A model generated the notes under the pieces. That model was not told the origin of the DNA, searched no databases, and was given only the letters and a program-made list of their open reading frames with translations. The translations under genes were made by a program, and so were the position numbers. From Acidobacteriota bacterium (lineage in GTDB: Bacteria; Acidobacteriota; Thermoanaerobaculia; UBA5066), in assembly GCA_016716715.1 (NCBI GenBank), contig JADJVE010000019.1, positions 62,001 to 126,000 of the forward strand: DNA of 64,000 nucleotides, written 5' to 3'. Positions 51,065 to 62,256 of this stretch are shown here, one piece after another. Within the stretch, counting starts at the first letter, position 1. The number at the start of each line of letters is the position of its first letter.

Positions 51065-54000
51065 ATGATCAATCTGCGTCGTCTCCTGCCGCTCGCCGCG
51101 TGCGTTGCGGTCCTCCTGTCGGCCGTACCCGCCCTCGGGCAGGAGACCGCCGCCGCTCTCCAGGGTGTCGTGACGGTCAAGTCGGACAAGAGCCCGCTGC
51201 CCGGCGCCTCGGTGGAGGCCATCCACGTCCCCACCGGCACCCGTTACGCGGCGGTCACGTCGGCCGCCGGCCGGTTCAACATCCTGAACGTCCGCGTGGG
51301 CGGCCCCTACACGGTCACCGCGAAGATCGGCGGCTTCAAGACCGAAACCGAGAAGGACGTCGTCGTCGCCCTCGGCGAGAAGCTCGAGCTCGAGTTCGCG
51401 CTGGAGCTCGCGGCACGGGCCGAGACGGTCAGCGTGACCGCCGAGCTCGAGCCGCTGATCAGCCCGAACCGGATGGGCTCGACGCAGGCGGTTTCGCAGG
51501 ACGAGATCAAGTCGCTGCCGACCATCCGCCGGCAGTTCCAGGACTTCGCCAAGACCAGCCCCTACGTGAACGTGGCGGCCAGCGACCCGACGCAGACGAA
51601 CATCTCCGTGGGCGGCAAGAACAACCGCTACAACACGATTCAGATCGACGGCGCGGTCAACAACGACCTGTTCGGCCTCTCCTCGACCGGCACCCCGGGC
51701 GGCCAGACGGACACGCAGCCCATCTCGATCGACACGATCCAGGAGATCCAGGTCGCGATCTCGCCCTACGACGTCAAGCAGGGCGGCTTCACGGGCGGCG
51801 CGATCAACGCGATCACGAGGAGCGGGACGAACGAGTTCCACGGCTCCGTCTACGGCTCCTCGCGGAACCAGAACTGGGTCGGAAGCAAGATCCCGCAGGC
51901 CTACGGCGACGCGGTCTCGAGCCCGCTCGCGGAATTCGTTTCGGACCAGTACGGCGCGCGCCTCGGCGGGCCGATCATCAGGGACACGCTCTTCTTCTTC
52001 GTCAGCGGCGAGCGGAACAAGACCTCGGCTCCGACGAACGGGGCCGCGGACGGCTCGGCGTCCAACAACTTCAACAACCCGGCGAATGCCGCATTGTTCA
52101 AGTCCGTGCTGACCAACAAGTACGGCTACGACCCGGGCGGCCTCGGCGACTACAACACCCGCACGAACAGCGACCTCCTGCTCGGCAAGCTCGATCTCAA
52201 CATCTCGAGCGCCCACCAGCTGTCCCTGCGTTACAACTACGTCAACGCCCTGAACGACATCAACGGCGCGCGCAACTCGAGCACGTACACGTTCGAGACG
52301 GGCGGGTACACGATCACCGACAAGACGAACTCGGGCGTCCTGCAGCTCAACAGCGTTTTCGGGGCCGATTCGTTCAACCAGGGCCGCGTCGGCTACCAGA
52401 CGGTCCGGGACAACCGGGCGGTTCCGGTCCAGTTCCCGTCCGTCTACATCTGCAACTCCCCGAACTCGAACTGCACCGGCAACGGGACTTATTCCCTCGC
52501 CGCCGGGACCGAGCGCTCGTCCGGAGCGAACTCGCTCAACCAGGACATCCTCGAGGTCACGGACGACTTCACGCTCATCAAGGGCAACCACACGATCACG
52601 ATCGGGACGCACAACGAGTTCTTCAAGTTCGAGAACCTCTTCATCCAGGACGTCTACGGGACGTACTTCTTCAACACCATCGCCGACCTCAACGCCGGGA
52701 ACGCCGCCCGGTACCAGGTCCAGTTCGCGAACGGCGCCGACCCGCGCCGCCCGACGCAGTTCAACGCCCGGCAGTGGGGCCTCTACGCGGGCGACCAGTG
52801 GAGGGTGAGCAACACCCTGACGCTGAACCTCGGCCTGCGCCTCGACATTCCCCAGCTGCCCGACAGCCCGAGCTACAACCCGCTCGTCCAGTCGACCTTC
52901 GGGGTCGACACGAGCGACGTGCCGAACGGCCAGATCATGGTATCGCCCCGCCTCGGCTTCAACTGGAACCCGAGCGGGTCCGGCAAGGACCAGATCCGCG
53001 GCGGCGTCGGCGTCTTCGCCGGCCGCACGCCGTACGTCTGGATCTCGAACAACTACGGGTCGACGGGCATCGAGATCACGAACCTGAGCGCCTCAAACGT
53101 GACGTTCACCGGGGATCCCAACAACCCGCCGAAGAACTTCCCCCCCGGCACGTCGGCGATCACGGTCAACGGCATCAACCCGGACTTCAAGTTCCCGCAG
53201 GTTCTTCGCTCGACGCTGGCGTATGACCGCGAGCTCCCCGGCGGGATCCGCGGAACCATCGAGGCGATGTTCACGAAGACGCTCTACGACGTCTTCTACT
53301 ACAACCTCGGCAGGGTCGAGTCCGGCAACAAGACGTTCTACGGGGCGCCGATTTACAAGCAGTACTCGACGCAGATCTCGGACATGGTCTACCTCGACAA
53401 CACGACGAAGGGCGAGCAGCAGAACCTCATCGTGCAGCTCGAGAAGCGCTTCCCCTTCGGGCTCTACGTCATGGGCTCCTACGCCTACATGAACGCCAAG
53501 GCCGCGTTCGAGGGAACGTCCAGCGTCGCGTACTCGAACTGGCAGTTCCAGACGACGGACGGCAACATCTACAACCAGGCGCTCACGCGCTCCTTCTGGG
53601 ACGTCCCGAACCGGTTCAACATCGTCGCGTCCCAGGCGTTCCGGACCGGCGCGCTGGCCCATAACATCGGGCTCATCTTCACGGCCCAGTCGGGGCAGCC
53701 CTATTCGATCCTCATGGGCGGCAACGCGAACGCGGACGGCGCCTCGGGCAACGACCTCCTCTTCGTGCCCGCGAACTACAGCGACATCGTTTGGAAGGGC
53801 ACGGGGGCTCCGACCGAAGGTCAGTGGAACGACTACCTGTCGATGACGGGCCTCGACAAGTACCGCGGCCGCGTCGCGGAGCGCAACGCGCTCGACGCCC
53901 CGTGGATCCACACGCTCGACTTCCATTACGACGTGACGCTGCCGATCTCGGTGGTCCAGGTGCAGCTCACGTTCGACGTCCTGAACCTCATCAACCTGGT

Positions 54001-54196
54001 GAATCACAACGCGGGGCTCCTCCGCTACGTCGCCAACCAGACGTACACGGCGCTCAACTACTCGGGGATCGACGCGGCCACCGGCAAGCCGATCTACACC
54101 GTCAACTCGGGCGCGCTCAATGAAGGGCGCCAGTACACGACGCAGGGCCTCCGCTCGCGCTACCAGCTCAAGCTCGGCGGACGCGTTTCGTTCTGA
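51065..54196 (+). CDS. TonB-dependent receptor, Oar-like with N-terminal carboxypeptidase-like domain
   Basis: A 1,043-residue outer-membrane protein. Signal peptide (LLPLAACVAVLLSAVPALGQ), then a CarboxypepD_reg-like beta domain (AALQGVVTVKSDKSPLPGAS to FALEL, about 30-115), a plug domain with IKSLPTIRRQFQDFAKTSP and the plug motif VNNDLFG, GGAINAITRSGTNEFHGSVY (about 235-260), and a long beta barrel to the C-terminal RYQLKLGGRVSF, which ends in Phe as outer-membrane barrels do. Oar-like receptors are expanded in Acidobacteria and take up unknown large ligands. ATG at 51065 has AAGGGG upstream. A strong terminator follows the gene, so it is probably transcribed alone. Confidence 0.9.
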   Translation: MINLRRLLPLAACVAVLLSAVPALGQETAAALQGVVTVKSDKSPLPGASVEAIHVPTGTRYAAVTSAAGRFNILNVRVGGPYTVTAKIGGFKTETEKDVVVALGEKLELEFALELAARAETVSVTAELEPLISPNRMGSTQAVSQDEIKSLPTIRRQFQDFAKTSPYVNVAASDPTQTNISVGGKNNRYNTIQIDGAVNNDLFGLSSTGTPGGQTDTQPISIDTIQEIQVAISPYDVKQGGFTGGAINAITRSGTNEFHGSVYGSSRNQNWVGSKIPQAYGDAVSSPLAEFVSDQYGARLGGPIIRDTLFFFVSGERNKTSAPTNGAADGSASNNFNNPANAALFKSVLTNKYGYDPGGLGDYNTRTNSDLLLGKLDLNISSAHQLSLRYNYVNALNDINGARNSSTYTFETGGYTITDKTNSGVLQLNSVFGADSFNQGRVGYQTVRDNRAVPVQFPSVYICNSPNSNCTGNGTYSLAAGTERSSGANSLNQDILEVTDDFTLIKGNHTITIGTHNEFFKFENLFIQDVYGTYFFNTIADLNAGNAARYQVQFANGADPRRPTQFNARQWGLYAGDQWRVSNTLTLNLGLRLDIPQLPDSPSYNPLVQSTFGVDTSDVPNGQIMVSPRLGFNWNPSGSGKDQIRGGVGVFAGRTPYVWISNNYGSTGIEITNLSASNVTFTGDPNNPPKNFPPGTSAITVNGINPDFKFPQVLRSTLAYDRELPGGIRGTIEAMFTKTLYDVFYYNLGRVESGNKTFYGAPIYKQYSTQISDMVYLDNTTKGEQQNLIVQLEKRFPFGLYVMGSYAYMNAKAAFEGTSSVAYSNWQFQTTDGNIYNQALTRSFWDVPNRFNIVASQAFRTGALAHNIGLIFTAQSGQPYSILMGGNANADGASGNDLLFVPANYSDIVWKGTGAPTEGQWNDYLSMTGLDKYRGRVAERNALDAPWIHTLDFHYDVTLPISVVQVQLTFDVLNLINLVNHNAGLLRYVANQTYTALNYSGIDAATGKPIYTVNSGALNEGRQYTTQGLRSRYQLKLGGRVSF

Positions 54197-54224
54197 GACC
54201 GGTTCAAACGCTCGCTTGAACGGC

Positions 54225-54254
54225 AACGCCGGGGCTTCGGCCCCGGCGTTTTTC
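54225..54254 (+). terminator. Rho-independent terminator after the TonB receptor
   Basis: AACGCCGGGGC, loop TTCG, GCCCCGGCGTT, followed by TTTC: an eleven-pair perfect stem with a UUCG tetraloop. A second small inverted repeat (GTTCAA/TTGAAC) precedes it at 54202-54221. Confidence 0.85.
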
Positions 54255-54294
54255 TTGCCTTTCCGATATTCTACGGACTCGGAGGATTTTTCCG

Positions 54295-55467
54295 ATGTCC
54301 CTCGCAACTGAAACGCCCGCGATTCCGCCGGTCTCCGTCCTCGGGGACCACGAGCAGGAGCTCGCCGAGGGTGTGTACGACTTCGCGGTCGAGTCGATCG
54401 CGCCGCAGTCCGCCCGCATGGACCGCGACAACGTGATGGATCCCGACCTGATCCGGAAGTTCTTCGATCTCGACCTCATGGGGATCGAGATCCCCGAGGA
54501 GTACGGCGGCCTCGGCGCGAACTTCACCACGTCGATCGCGATCATCGAGGCGCTCGCGCGCGTGGACGCCGCCTGCGCGGTCGTCGTGGACGTCCAGAAC
54601 ACGCTCGTGAACAACGCGATCAAGCGCTGGGCCTCGCCCGCGATCCAGAAGAAGTACTTCCCCCAGCTCGCGAAACAGAAGGTCGCCTCGTACGCGCTCT
54701 CGGAGGCCGGCTCGGGCTCGGACGCCTTCGCGCTCGCGACGACCGCGGCGCCGAAGGGCGACCGCTGGATCCTGAACGGCGAGAAGCTCTGGATCACGAA
54801 CGGCCTCGAGGCCGAGCTCTTCCTCGTCTTCGCGAACGTCGACAAGACCAAGGGCTACAAGGGCATCACGGCGTTCCTCGTGGAGTCGCAGTGGAAGGGC
54901 TTCACGAAGGGGAAGAAGGAAGACAAGCTCGGCATCCGCGCGTCGTCCACGCTCGCGCTCGCCTTCGAGGACCTCGAAGTGCCGGCCGAGAACGTCGTCG
55001 GCAACGTGGGTGAGGGCTACAAGATCGCGATCGAGACCCTCAACGAGGGGCGGATCGGGATCGGCGCCCAGATGGTCGGCATCGCGCGCGCCGCGCTCGA
55101 CTACGCGACGAAGTACGTCAAGGAGCGCCGCCAGTTCGGCCAGCCTCTCGCGCAGTTCCAGGCCGTCCAGCACGAGCTCGCGCGGATGGACATGGAGCTG
55201 GAGTGCGCCCGACTCGCCGTCTACAACGCGGCGCGCCTCAAGGAGGCGGGCCTGCCGTTCGCGCGCGAGGGCGCGATCGCGAAGCTCAAGGGCTCCGAGG
55301 TCGCCGAGATGTGCACGTCGAAGGGCCTCGAGCTCCTCGGCGGCTACGGTTACGTGAAGGATTACCCGCTCGAGAAGATGTACCGCGACGCGAAAATCGG
55401 GAAGATCTACGAGGGCACGTCCTTCATGCAGCTCAACACGATCGCGAAAGACGTTCTGAAGCGCTGA
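54295..55467 (+). CDS. Acyl-CoA dehydrogenase
   Basis: A 390-residue flavoenzyme that oxidises acyl-CoA in fatty acid or amino acid breakdown. N-terminal helices, then YALSEAGSGSDA (FAD-binding, about 138-149), WITNG, a middle beta domain with KLGIRASSTLALAFEDLEVP, and the C-terminal helices with RRQFGQPLAQFQAVQHELA. GGYGYVKDYPLEKMYRDAKI and the catalytic Glu in IYEGTSFMQ (about residue 375) match short-chain or branched-chain enzymes (butyryl/isovaleryl type). The substrate cannot be fixed. ATG at 54295 has GGAGG upstream. The GT39-like gene overlaps its stop. Confidence 0.9.
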   Translation: MSLATETPAIPPVSVLGDHEQELAEGVYDFAVESIAPQSARMDRDNVMDPDLIRKFFDLDLMGIEIPEEYGGLGANFTTSIAIIEALARVDAACAVVVDVQNTLVNNAIKRWASPAIQKKYFPQLAKQKVASYALSEAGSGSDAFALATTAAPKGDRWILNGEKLWITNGLEAELFLVFANVDKTKGYKGITAFLVESQWKGFTKGKKEDKLGIRASSTLALAFEDLEVPAENVVGNVGEGYKIAIETLNEGRIGIGAQMVGIARAALDYATKYVKERRQFGQPLAQFQAVQHELARMDMELECARLAVYNAARLKEAGLPFAREGAIAKLKGSEVAEMCTSKGLELLGGYGYVKDYPLEKMYRDAKIGKIYEGTSFMQLNTIAKDVLKR

Positions 55468-57407
55468 ACGGCGACTCCCCGGTCCGTCCGGCCCCGCGCG
55501 CGGCTCTCGTCGCGGGGCTCGCGCTCCTCCTCGGCACGGCGGTGTTCCTTCGCTCGGCGGGATGGGGCTTCTGGTCCTACTGGCTGGACGAGGCGATCCA
55601 GGCCGTCATCTCCCGCCAGGAGCTCGCGAAGCTGTTCGCGTCACTCCGGGCCGACGCCGCGCACCCGCCGCTCGCGTACCTTCTCACGTGGGCGATCGAG
55701 CGGGCCGGCGGGGGAGAAGCGGCGCTTCGCGGCGCGAGCGCCGCCGCCTCGGTCGCGGCGGTGTTCTTCGTCTTCCGGCGCGCGGGCGGTTTCGCGCGTG
55801 CCGCCGCCGCGTTCGGCGCCGCGGCCGTCTTCGCCGTCCTGCCGGCATCCGTCCACTACGGCCAGGAGGTGCGGCCCTACGCGCTCGCCCTCGCGTGCGT
55901 CGCGGGGGCCGACCTCGCCCTCGACGCCGCGCGGCGCGGCGTGCGCGGGGCCGGAATCGCGCACGTCGTTTTCGCGGCGGCCTCCGTCGCGACGCTCTAC
56001 TTCGCCCTCTTTCCGCTCGTCGCGCTCTGGGCCGACGCGGCGTGGCGCGCCCGGCGCGAGGGGCGCCGGTTCCCCGCGTGCGCAGCCGCCGCACTCGCCG
56101 TCTCGGCGGGCTTCCTTGCCGCGTGGTTCCTCTGGATCGGGCCGCGGCCGCCGTCGCCCGTCGCGCCGGGGGGGCTCCTGCGCCACCTGCCGGGCATTCT
56201 TTCGGGCCTCGTCACGTTCCGCGAGTCGAGCCTCGAATGGCCCGTCCTCGCGGCGATCCTGTGGGCCGTCGCTCTCCTCGGCGTCGCGGCCGCGGGCCGC
56301 GAGCGGCCGCGCCTCGCGCTCCTTCTCGCGGCGACGCTCGGCGGCCCGGTTCTCGTGCTGGGCGCCCTCGGTTGGTTCGTCGCGCTGCGGTACTTCCTCT
56401 TCGCGCTGCTCCCGCTCTCGTGGGGGATCGGGGAGGCGCTGGCGCGCGTGCGGCCCGGGGCCCTGCGGGCTGCGGCGGGGTTCCTCCTTCTCGCTCCGCT
56501 CGCGCCGGCGGTCGCAAACGTCGTCCGGGAGGGGCGACCCGACTGGCGCTCGGTCAGCCGGGGAATCGAGACCGCCCACGCCGCGGGGCTCGCGGGCGAC
56601 GTCGTCGCCGCGGACGGCTGGTCTTACTGGGCGCTCTCCGCGCAATGGCCCGCGGGCCCTGGCGTGCGACTCGCGGACGGCGAGGCCGCCCTCGGCGAAG
56701 CGATCGGCGCCGGGCGGCCGCTCTGGGTCGTGCGCACGCCGCACCACCCCGGACCCCCTGCGGTCGACGCCCGGCTCACGGCGCCGTGGTGGCGGGCGAC
56801 AGCCGCGGAAGACACGGCGGTTTACAGATTCGAGTCAGGCCGGGCGGTCGAACCCGGCGCGCACGTCTGGAGCTTCTTCGGCGGAGGGGTGCGTTTTCCG
56901 AAAGGCGGAGGCGTCGCGTCTCGCGACATGATCGAGACGTTCTCGAAGGACGTCACCATCCTGGCTTCCGAAGGGCCGTGGGCCGACGGCTCCGTGACGG
57001 CCACGGTCCGCCTCACCGACGATCTCGGCTCCGCGCACAACTGGGTCGGCGTCGCGGCGCGGCGCTCGGGGCCTGCGGACGGGTTCCGCGACTCGGGAGT
57101 CCTCGGACTCCTGCGAGGAAACGGCGAGGCCGTTCTGTTCTGGCCGGGGGGCGAGAAGAAGGCCGCGACCGGAGCCGACCCGCGCCGCGGGCCGGTCCGA
57201 CTCGCGCTCGTCTGCCGCGGCCCCCGCGTCGCGTTCCTCGTGGAGGGACGGGAGGTCGCTGCGTTGGAGGACGCTCCCGCCGCCCCGGGATGGGCGGGGG
57301 TGCACGCCTGGGGCCTTGCGCGGGTCACGGAGCTGCGGATCGATGGAACCGGGGTTCCGCGCGAGGGTCGGGAGCCGCCGAAGACCGGCCGCTCGGCGCA
57401 GAAGTAG
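55464..57407 (+). CDS. GT39-like membrane glycosyltransferase with extra C-terminal domain
   Basis: A protein of about 647 residues with roughly ten helices in the first 450. WLDEAIQAVISRQELAKLF (about residues 40-58) carries the acidic pair of the GT-C (GT39/ArnT-like) active loop, and AHPPLAYLLTWAIERAGG follows. These enzymes use polyprenyl-phosphate sugars on the periplasmic face. Residues about 460-640 form a strand-rich domain (VWSFFGGGVRFPKGG to VTELRIDGTG) that looks like a jelly-roll and may bind sugars. The start is uncertain: only a CTG at 55464, overlapping the dehydrogenase stop, lies before the first helix. No other GT-C partner is adjacent. Confidence 0.7.
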   Translation: MNGDSPVRPAPRAALVAGLALLLGTAVFLRSAGWGFWSYWLDEAIQAVISRQELAKLFASLRADAAHPPLAYLLTWAIERAGGGEAALRGASAAASVAAVFFVFRRAGGFARAAAAFGAAAVFAVLPASVHYGQEVRPYALALACVAGADLALDAARRGVRGAGIAHVVFAAASVATLYFALFPLVALWADAAWRARREGRRFPACAAAALAVSAGFLAAWFLWIGPRPPSPVAPGGLLRHLPGILSGLVTFRESSLEWPVLAAILWAVALLGVAAAGRERPRLALLLAATLGGPVLVLGALGWFVALRYFLFALLPLSWGIGEALARVRPGALRAAAGFLLLAPLAPAVANVVREGRPDWRSVSRGIETAHAAGLAGDVVAADGWSYWALSAQWPAGPGVRLADGEAALGEAIGAGRPLWVVRTPHHPGPPAVDARLTAPWWRATAAEDTAVYRFESGRAVEPGAHVWSFFGGGVRFPKGGGVASRDMIETFSKDVTILASEGPWADGSVTATVRLTDDLGSAHNWVGVAARRSGPADGFRDSGVLGLLRGNGEAVLFWPGGEKKAATGADPRRGPVRLALVCRGPRVAFLVEGREVAALEDAPAAPGWAGVHAWGLARVTELRIDGTGVPREGREPPKTGRSAQK

Positions 57408-57511
57408 AGGAACATGGAGCGCTCGTCCTACGCCCGATGTGCGACGGAGATCGCCCGGATTTCCCCTCTTCCGAAGCGTAAACGGCCACGCGGCCAGCAC
57501 AGGAGAAGAAA

Positions 57512-59716
<2,205 letters not shown>

Positions 59717-59770
59717 CCGGAGTTCCCAGGGTGGGACGGGACGTGCGGGCGGGGGTGTCCATCAGGTAAG

Positions 59771-61174
59771 GTGCGCGGCGTGGCGGAGGGCACGGCAGGC
59801 ACCGGGGGAGGGCTGCGCCGGGAGATCGGCATCTGGCAGGGGACCGCCCTCAACGTGATCGACATGGTGGGGATCGGTCCGTTCGTGACCCTTCCCCTCA
59901 TCCTCGCCGCGATGGGTGGGGGGCAGGCGCTCCTCGCGTGGCTCCTCGGCGCCCTCCTCGCGATCTCGGACGGGCTCGTGACGGCCGAGCTCTCGGCCTC
60001 GCTCCCGCGCGCGGGCGGCTCGTACGCGTTCCTGCGCGAGGCCTACGGACCGGCGCGCTGGGGGCGGCTCGTCTCGTTTCTCTTTCTCTTCCAGATCGCG
60101 TTTTCGGCGCCGCTCTCGATGGCGTCCGGCGCCATCGGCTTCTCGCGGTACCTCCGCTTCGTCTTTCCGGGGATCCCATCCGGCTGGGAGGGCGCCGTCG
60201 CGTCGGTCCTCTGCGTCGCCGTCACCCTTCTCCTCATGCGGCGCATCGGCGCGATCGGGAAGTTCTCCGTCGTTCTGTGGATCGGCGTCCTCGCGACGCT
60301 CGGGATCGTGATCGGGCTGGGCCTCCCGCACATGAAGATGGAGGCGTGGCGATTCTGGGAAGCGCCCGTGGTCTCCGCGGCGGGGGTCCCGCCGCCCGGA
60401 GTCCTCGGAGGGCTCGGCGCCGCGCTCCTCCTCGCGGTCTATGACTACCTCGGCTACTACAACATCTGCTACCTCGCCGAGGAGATCGTCGAGCCGACGA
60501 AGACGATTCCCCGCGTGATCGTCGTGTCCATTCTCGTGGTCGCGGTTCTCTACATCCTCATGAACGTCTGTATCGTCTCGGTCCTTCCGATGGAGAAGGC
60601 GATGACGTCGAAGTCGACGGTGGCGGACTTCGTCGAGGTGCTCGCGGGAAGGCCCGTCGCGCGGGGCGTCACGCTCCTGATCCTGTGGACGGCCTTCGCC
60701 TCGGTCTTCTCGCTCACGCTCGGCTACTCGCGGATTCTGTGGGCCGCGGCGCGCGACGGAAACTTCTTCCGCGTGTTCTCGCGCCTCCACCCGACGGAGG
60801 GCTACCCGATCGTCGCGATCGCGGCCCTCGGCGGGGCGGCCGCGCTCTTCTCGTTTCTCGACCTCAGGGTCGTCGTCTCGGCGATCATCTCGATCCGCGC
60901 GATCATCCCGTTCATCGCGCAGATCACGGGCGCGCTCGTCCTCCGGAAGACGCGCCCGGACCTCAAGCGCCCGTTCAAGATGTGGCTCTACCCGCTCCCG
61001 GCGCTCGTCGCGCTCGCGCTCTGGGCCTTCGTCCTCTCCTCGCCCGAGAAGGGCTTCAAGGCCGCGGGCCTCGCCGTGATCGCGGCGGGCGTCGGCGCGT
61101 TCCTCGTGAGATCCCGTCTCGCGAGAGAATGGCCGTTCGGCCGGAACGCCGGACAGGAGACACCCGCGGCATGA
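59771..61174 (+). CDS. APC-superfamily amino acid permease
   Basis: A 467-residue transporter with 12 helices. GIWQGTALNVIDMVGIGPFV is the unwound first helix of the APC fold, which binds substrate backbone, and DGLVTAELSASLPRAGGSYA follows. Loop RRIGAIGKFSV, and a later YDYLGYYNICYLAEEIVEP (about 220), place it with basic- or aromatic-amino-acid and GABA permeases; the substrate is unknown. GTG at 59771 is used, with GTG at 59780 as an alternative. It is coupled to pfkA by an ATGA overlap. Confidence 0.85.
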   Translation: MRGVAEGTAGTGGGLRREIGIWQGTALNVIDMVGIGPFVTLPLILAAMGGGQALLAWLLGALLAISDGLVTAELSASLPRAGGSYAFLREAYGPARWGRLVSFLFLFQIAFSAPLSMASGAIGFSRYLRFVFPGIPSGWEGAVASVLCVAVTLLLMRRIGAIGKFSVVLWIGVLATLGIVIGLGLPHMKMEAWRFWEAPVVSAAGVPPPGVLGGLGAALLLAVYDYLGYYNICYLAEEIVEPTKTIPRVIVVSILVVAVLYILMNVCIVSVLPMEKAMTSKSTVADFVEVLAGRPVARGVTLLILWTAFASVFSLTLGYSRILWAAARDGNFFRVFSRLHPTEGYPIVAIAALGGAAALFSFLDLRVVVSAIISIRAIIPFIAQITGALVLRKTRPDLKRPFKMWLYPLPALVALALWAFVLSSPEKGFKAAGLAVIAAGVGAFLVRSRLAREWPFGRNAGQETPAA

Positions 61175-62142
61175 AACGCATCGCCGTCCTCACGAGCGGG
61201 GGAGACGCCCCGGGCATGAACGCCGCAATCCGGGCGGTCGTGCGGACGGGGATCGTGCGGGGGGCGAGCGTGATCGGCGCCCGGCACGGGTTCTCGGGCC
61301 TCATCGCGGGGGATCTCGTCCCGCTCGGCGCGCGGGCCGTGGGCGGCATCATCCAGCAGGGCGGCACGATTCTCGGCAGCGCCCGCTGCGACGAGTTCCG
61401 GACGCCCGAGGGGCGCGCCGGGGCGCTCGAGGTCCTGCGCCGGAACGAAGTCGAGGGCCTCGTCGTGATCGGCGGCAGCGGCTCGCAGGCGGGCGCGCAC
61501 GAGCTGCAGAAGCTGGGATTTCCGGTCGTCGGCGTCGCGTCGACGATCGACAACGATCTCTTCGGTTCGGACATCACGATCGGCGTCGACACGGCCCTCA
61601 ACATCGCGCTCGAGGCGATCGACCGTCTCAAGACGACGGCGTCCTCGCACGAGCGGGCGTTCCTCGTCGAGGTCATGGGCCGCGACTGCGGGTACCTCGC
61701 CCTGATGGCGGGCATCGCGGGCGGCGCGGAATCCGTCGTCGTGCCCGAGGTGCCCGTCGATCCCGAGGAGCTCGCGCGCGAGCTCGACGCGTCGCGCGAG
61801 CGCGGCAAGAAACACGCGATCATCGTCGTCGCCGAGGGAGCGTCCTACGACGCCGAGGGCCTGGCGCACTACTTCAAAGAGCACAAGAAGCGTCTCGGTT
61901 TCGACCTGAGAGTCACGATCCTCGGCCACGTGCAGCGCGGCGGGGCCCCCGGCGCCTACGACCGGCTTCTCGCGACGCGGCTCGGGTTCGCGGCGGTCAA
62001 GAGCCTCATGGACGGGCAGGGCGGGGTCCTCATGGGCCTCCGGGACGGCCGGATCACCGCGACCCCGCTCCACGCGGTCGCCGGGGCGAAAAAGCCCCTC
62101 GATCCGTCGCTCTTCGAGCTTCTCCGGACGATGGCGAAATAG
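61171..62142 (+). CDS. pfkA: 6-phosphofructokinase
   Basis: A 323-residue glycolytic enzyme that makes fructose 1,6-bisphosphate. RIAVLTSGGDAPGMNAAIRA (ATP site), QQGGTILGSAR (Arg of the phosphate loop), TIDNDLFGSD with the catalytic Asp (about 126-130), EVMGRDCGYLALMAGIAGG and GHVQRGGAPGAYDR are all conserved. The one odd site is IGGSGSQAGA (about 101-110), where E. coli has GGDGS; Ser replaces the metal-binding Asp. Gly after it argues for ATP rather than pyrophosphate as donor. ATG at 61171 overlaps the permease stop. Length is normal. Confidence 0.93.
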   Translation: MKRIAVLTSGGDAPGMNAAIRAVVRTGIVRGASVIGARHGFSGLIAGDLVPLGARAVGGIIQQGGTILGSARCDEFRTPEGRAGALEVLRRNEVEGLVVIGGSGSQAGAHELQKLGFPVVGVASTIDNDLFGSDITIGVDTALNIALEAIDRLKTTASSHERAFLVEVMGRDCGYLALMAGIAGGAESVVVPEVPVDPEELARELDASRERGKKHAIIVVAEGASYDAEGLAHYFKEHKKRLGFDLRVTILGHVQRGGAPGAYDRLLATRLGFAAVKSLMDGQGGVLMGLRDGRITATPLHAVAGAKKPLDPSLFELLRTMAK

Positions 62143-62180
62143 CCGCCGTCCCGGTTAAGATCCGCGTCCGGCTCTGGGAC

Positions 62181-62256
62181 GGCGACGTACCCAAGTGGTT
62201 AAGGGAAGGCTCTGCAAAAGCCTCATTCGTCGGTTCGACTCCGACCGTCGCCTCCA
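62181..62256 (+). tRNA. tRNA-Cys (anticodon GCA)
   Basis: A complete tRNA with encoded CCA: acceptor GGCGACG/CGTCGCC, D arm with CCAAGTGGTTAAGG, anticodon stem AGGCT/AGCCT around CTGCAAA, T arm GTCGG/CCGAC with TTCGACT. GCA reads Cys codons. The 3' third is overlapped by the antisense end of the LuxR gene. Confidence 0.95.

Noticed and set aside
57408..57511. Regulatory site upstream of katG
   Set aside because: I searched for OxyR, Fur and PerR-like inverted repeats and a sigma-70 pair and saw nothing convincing.
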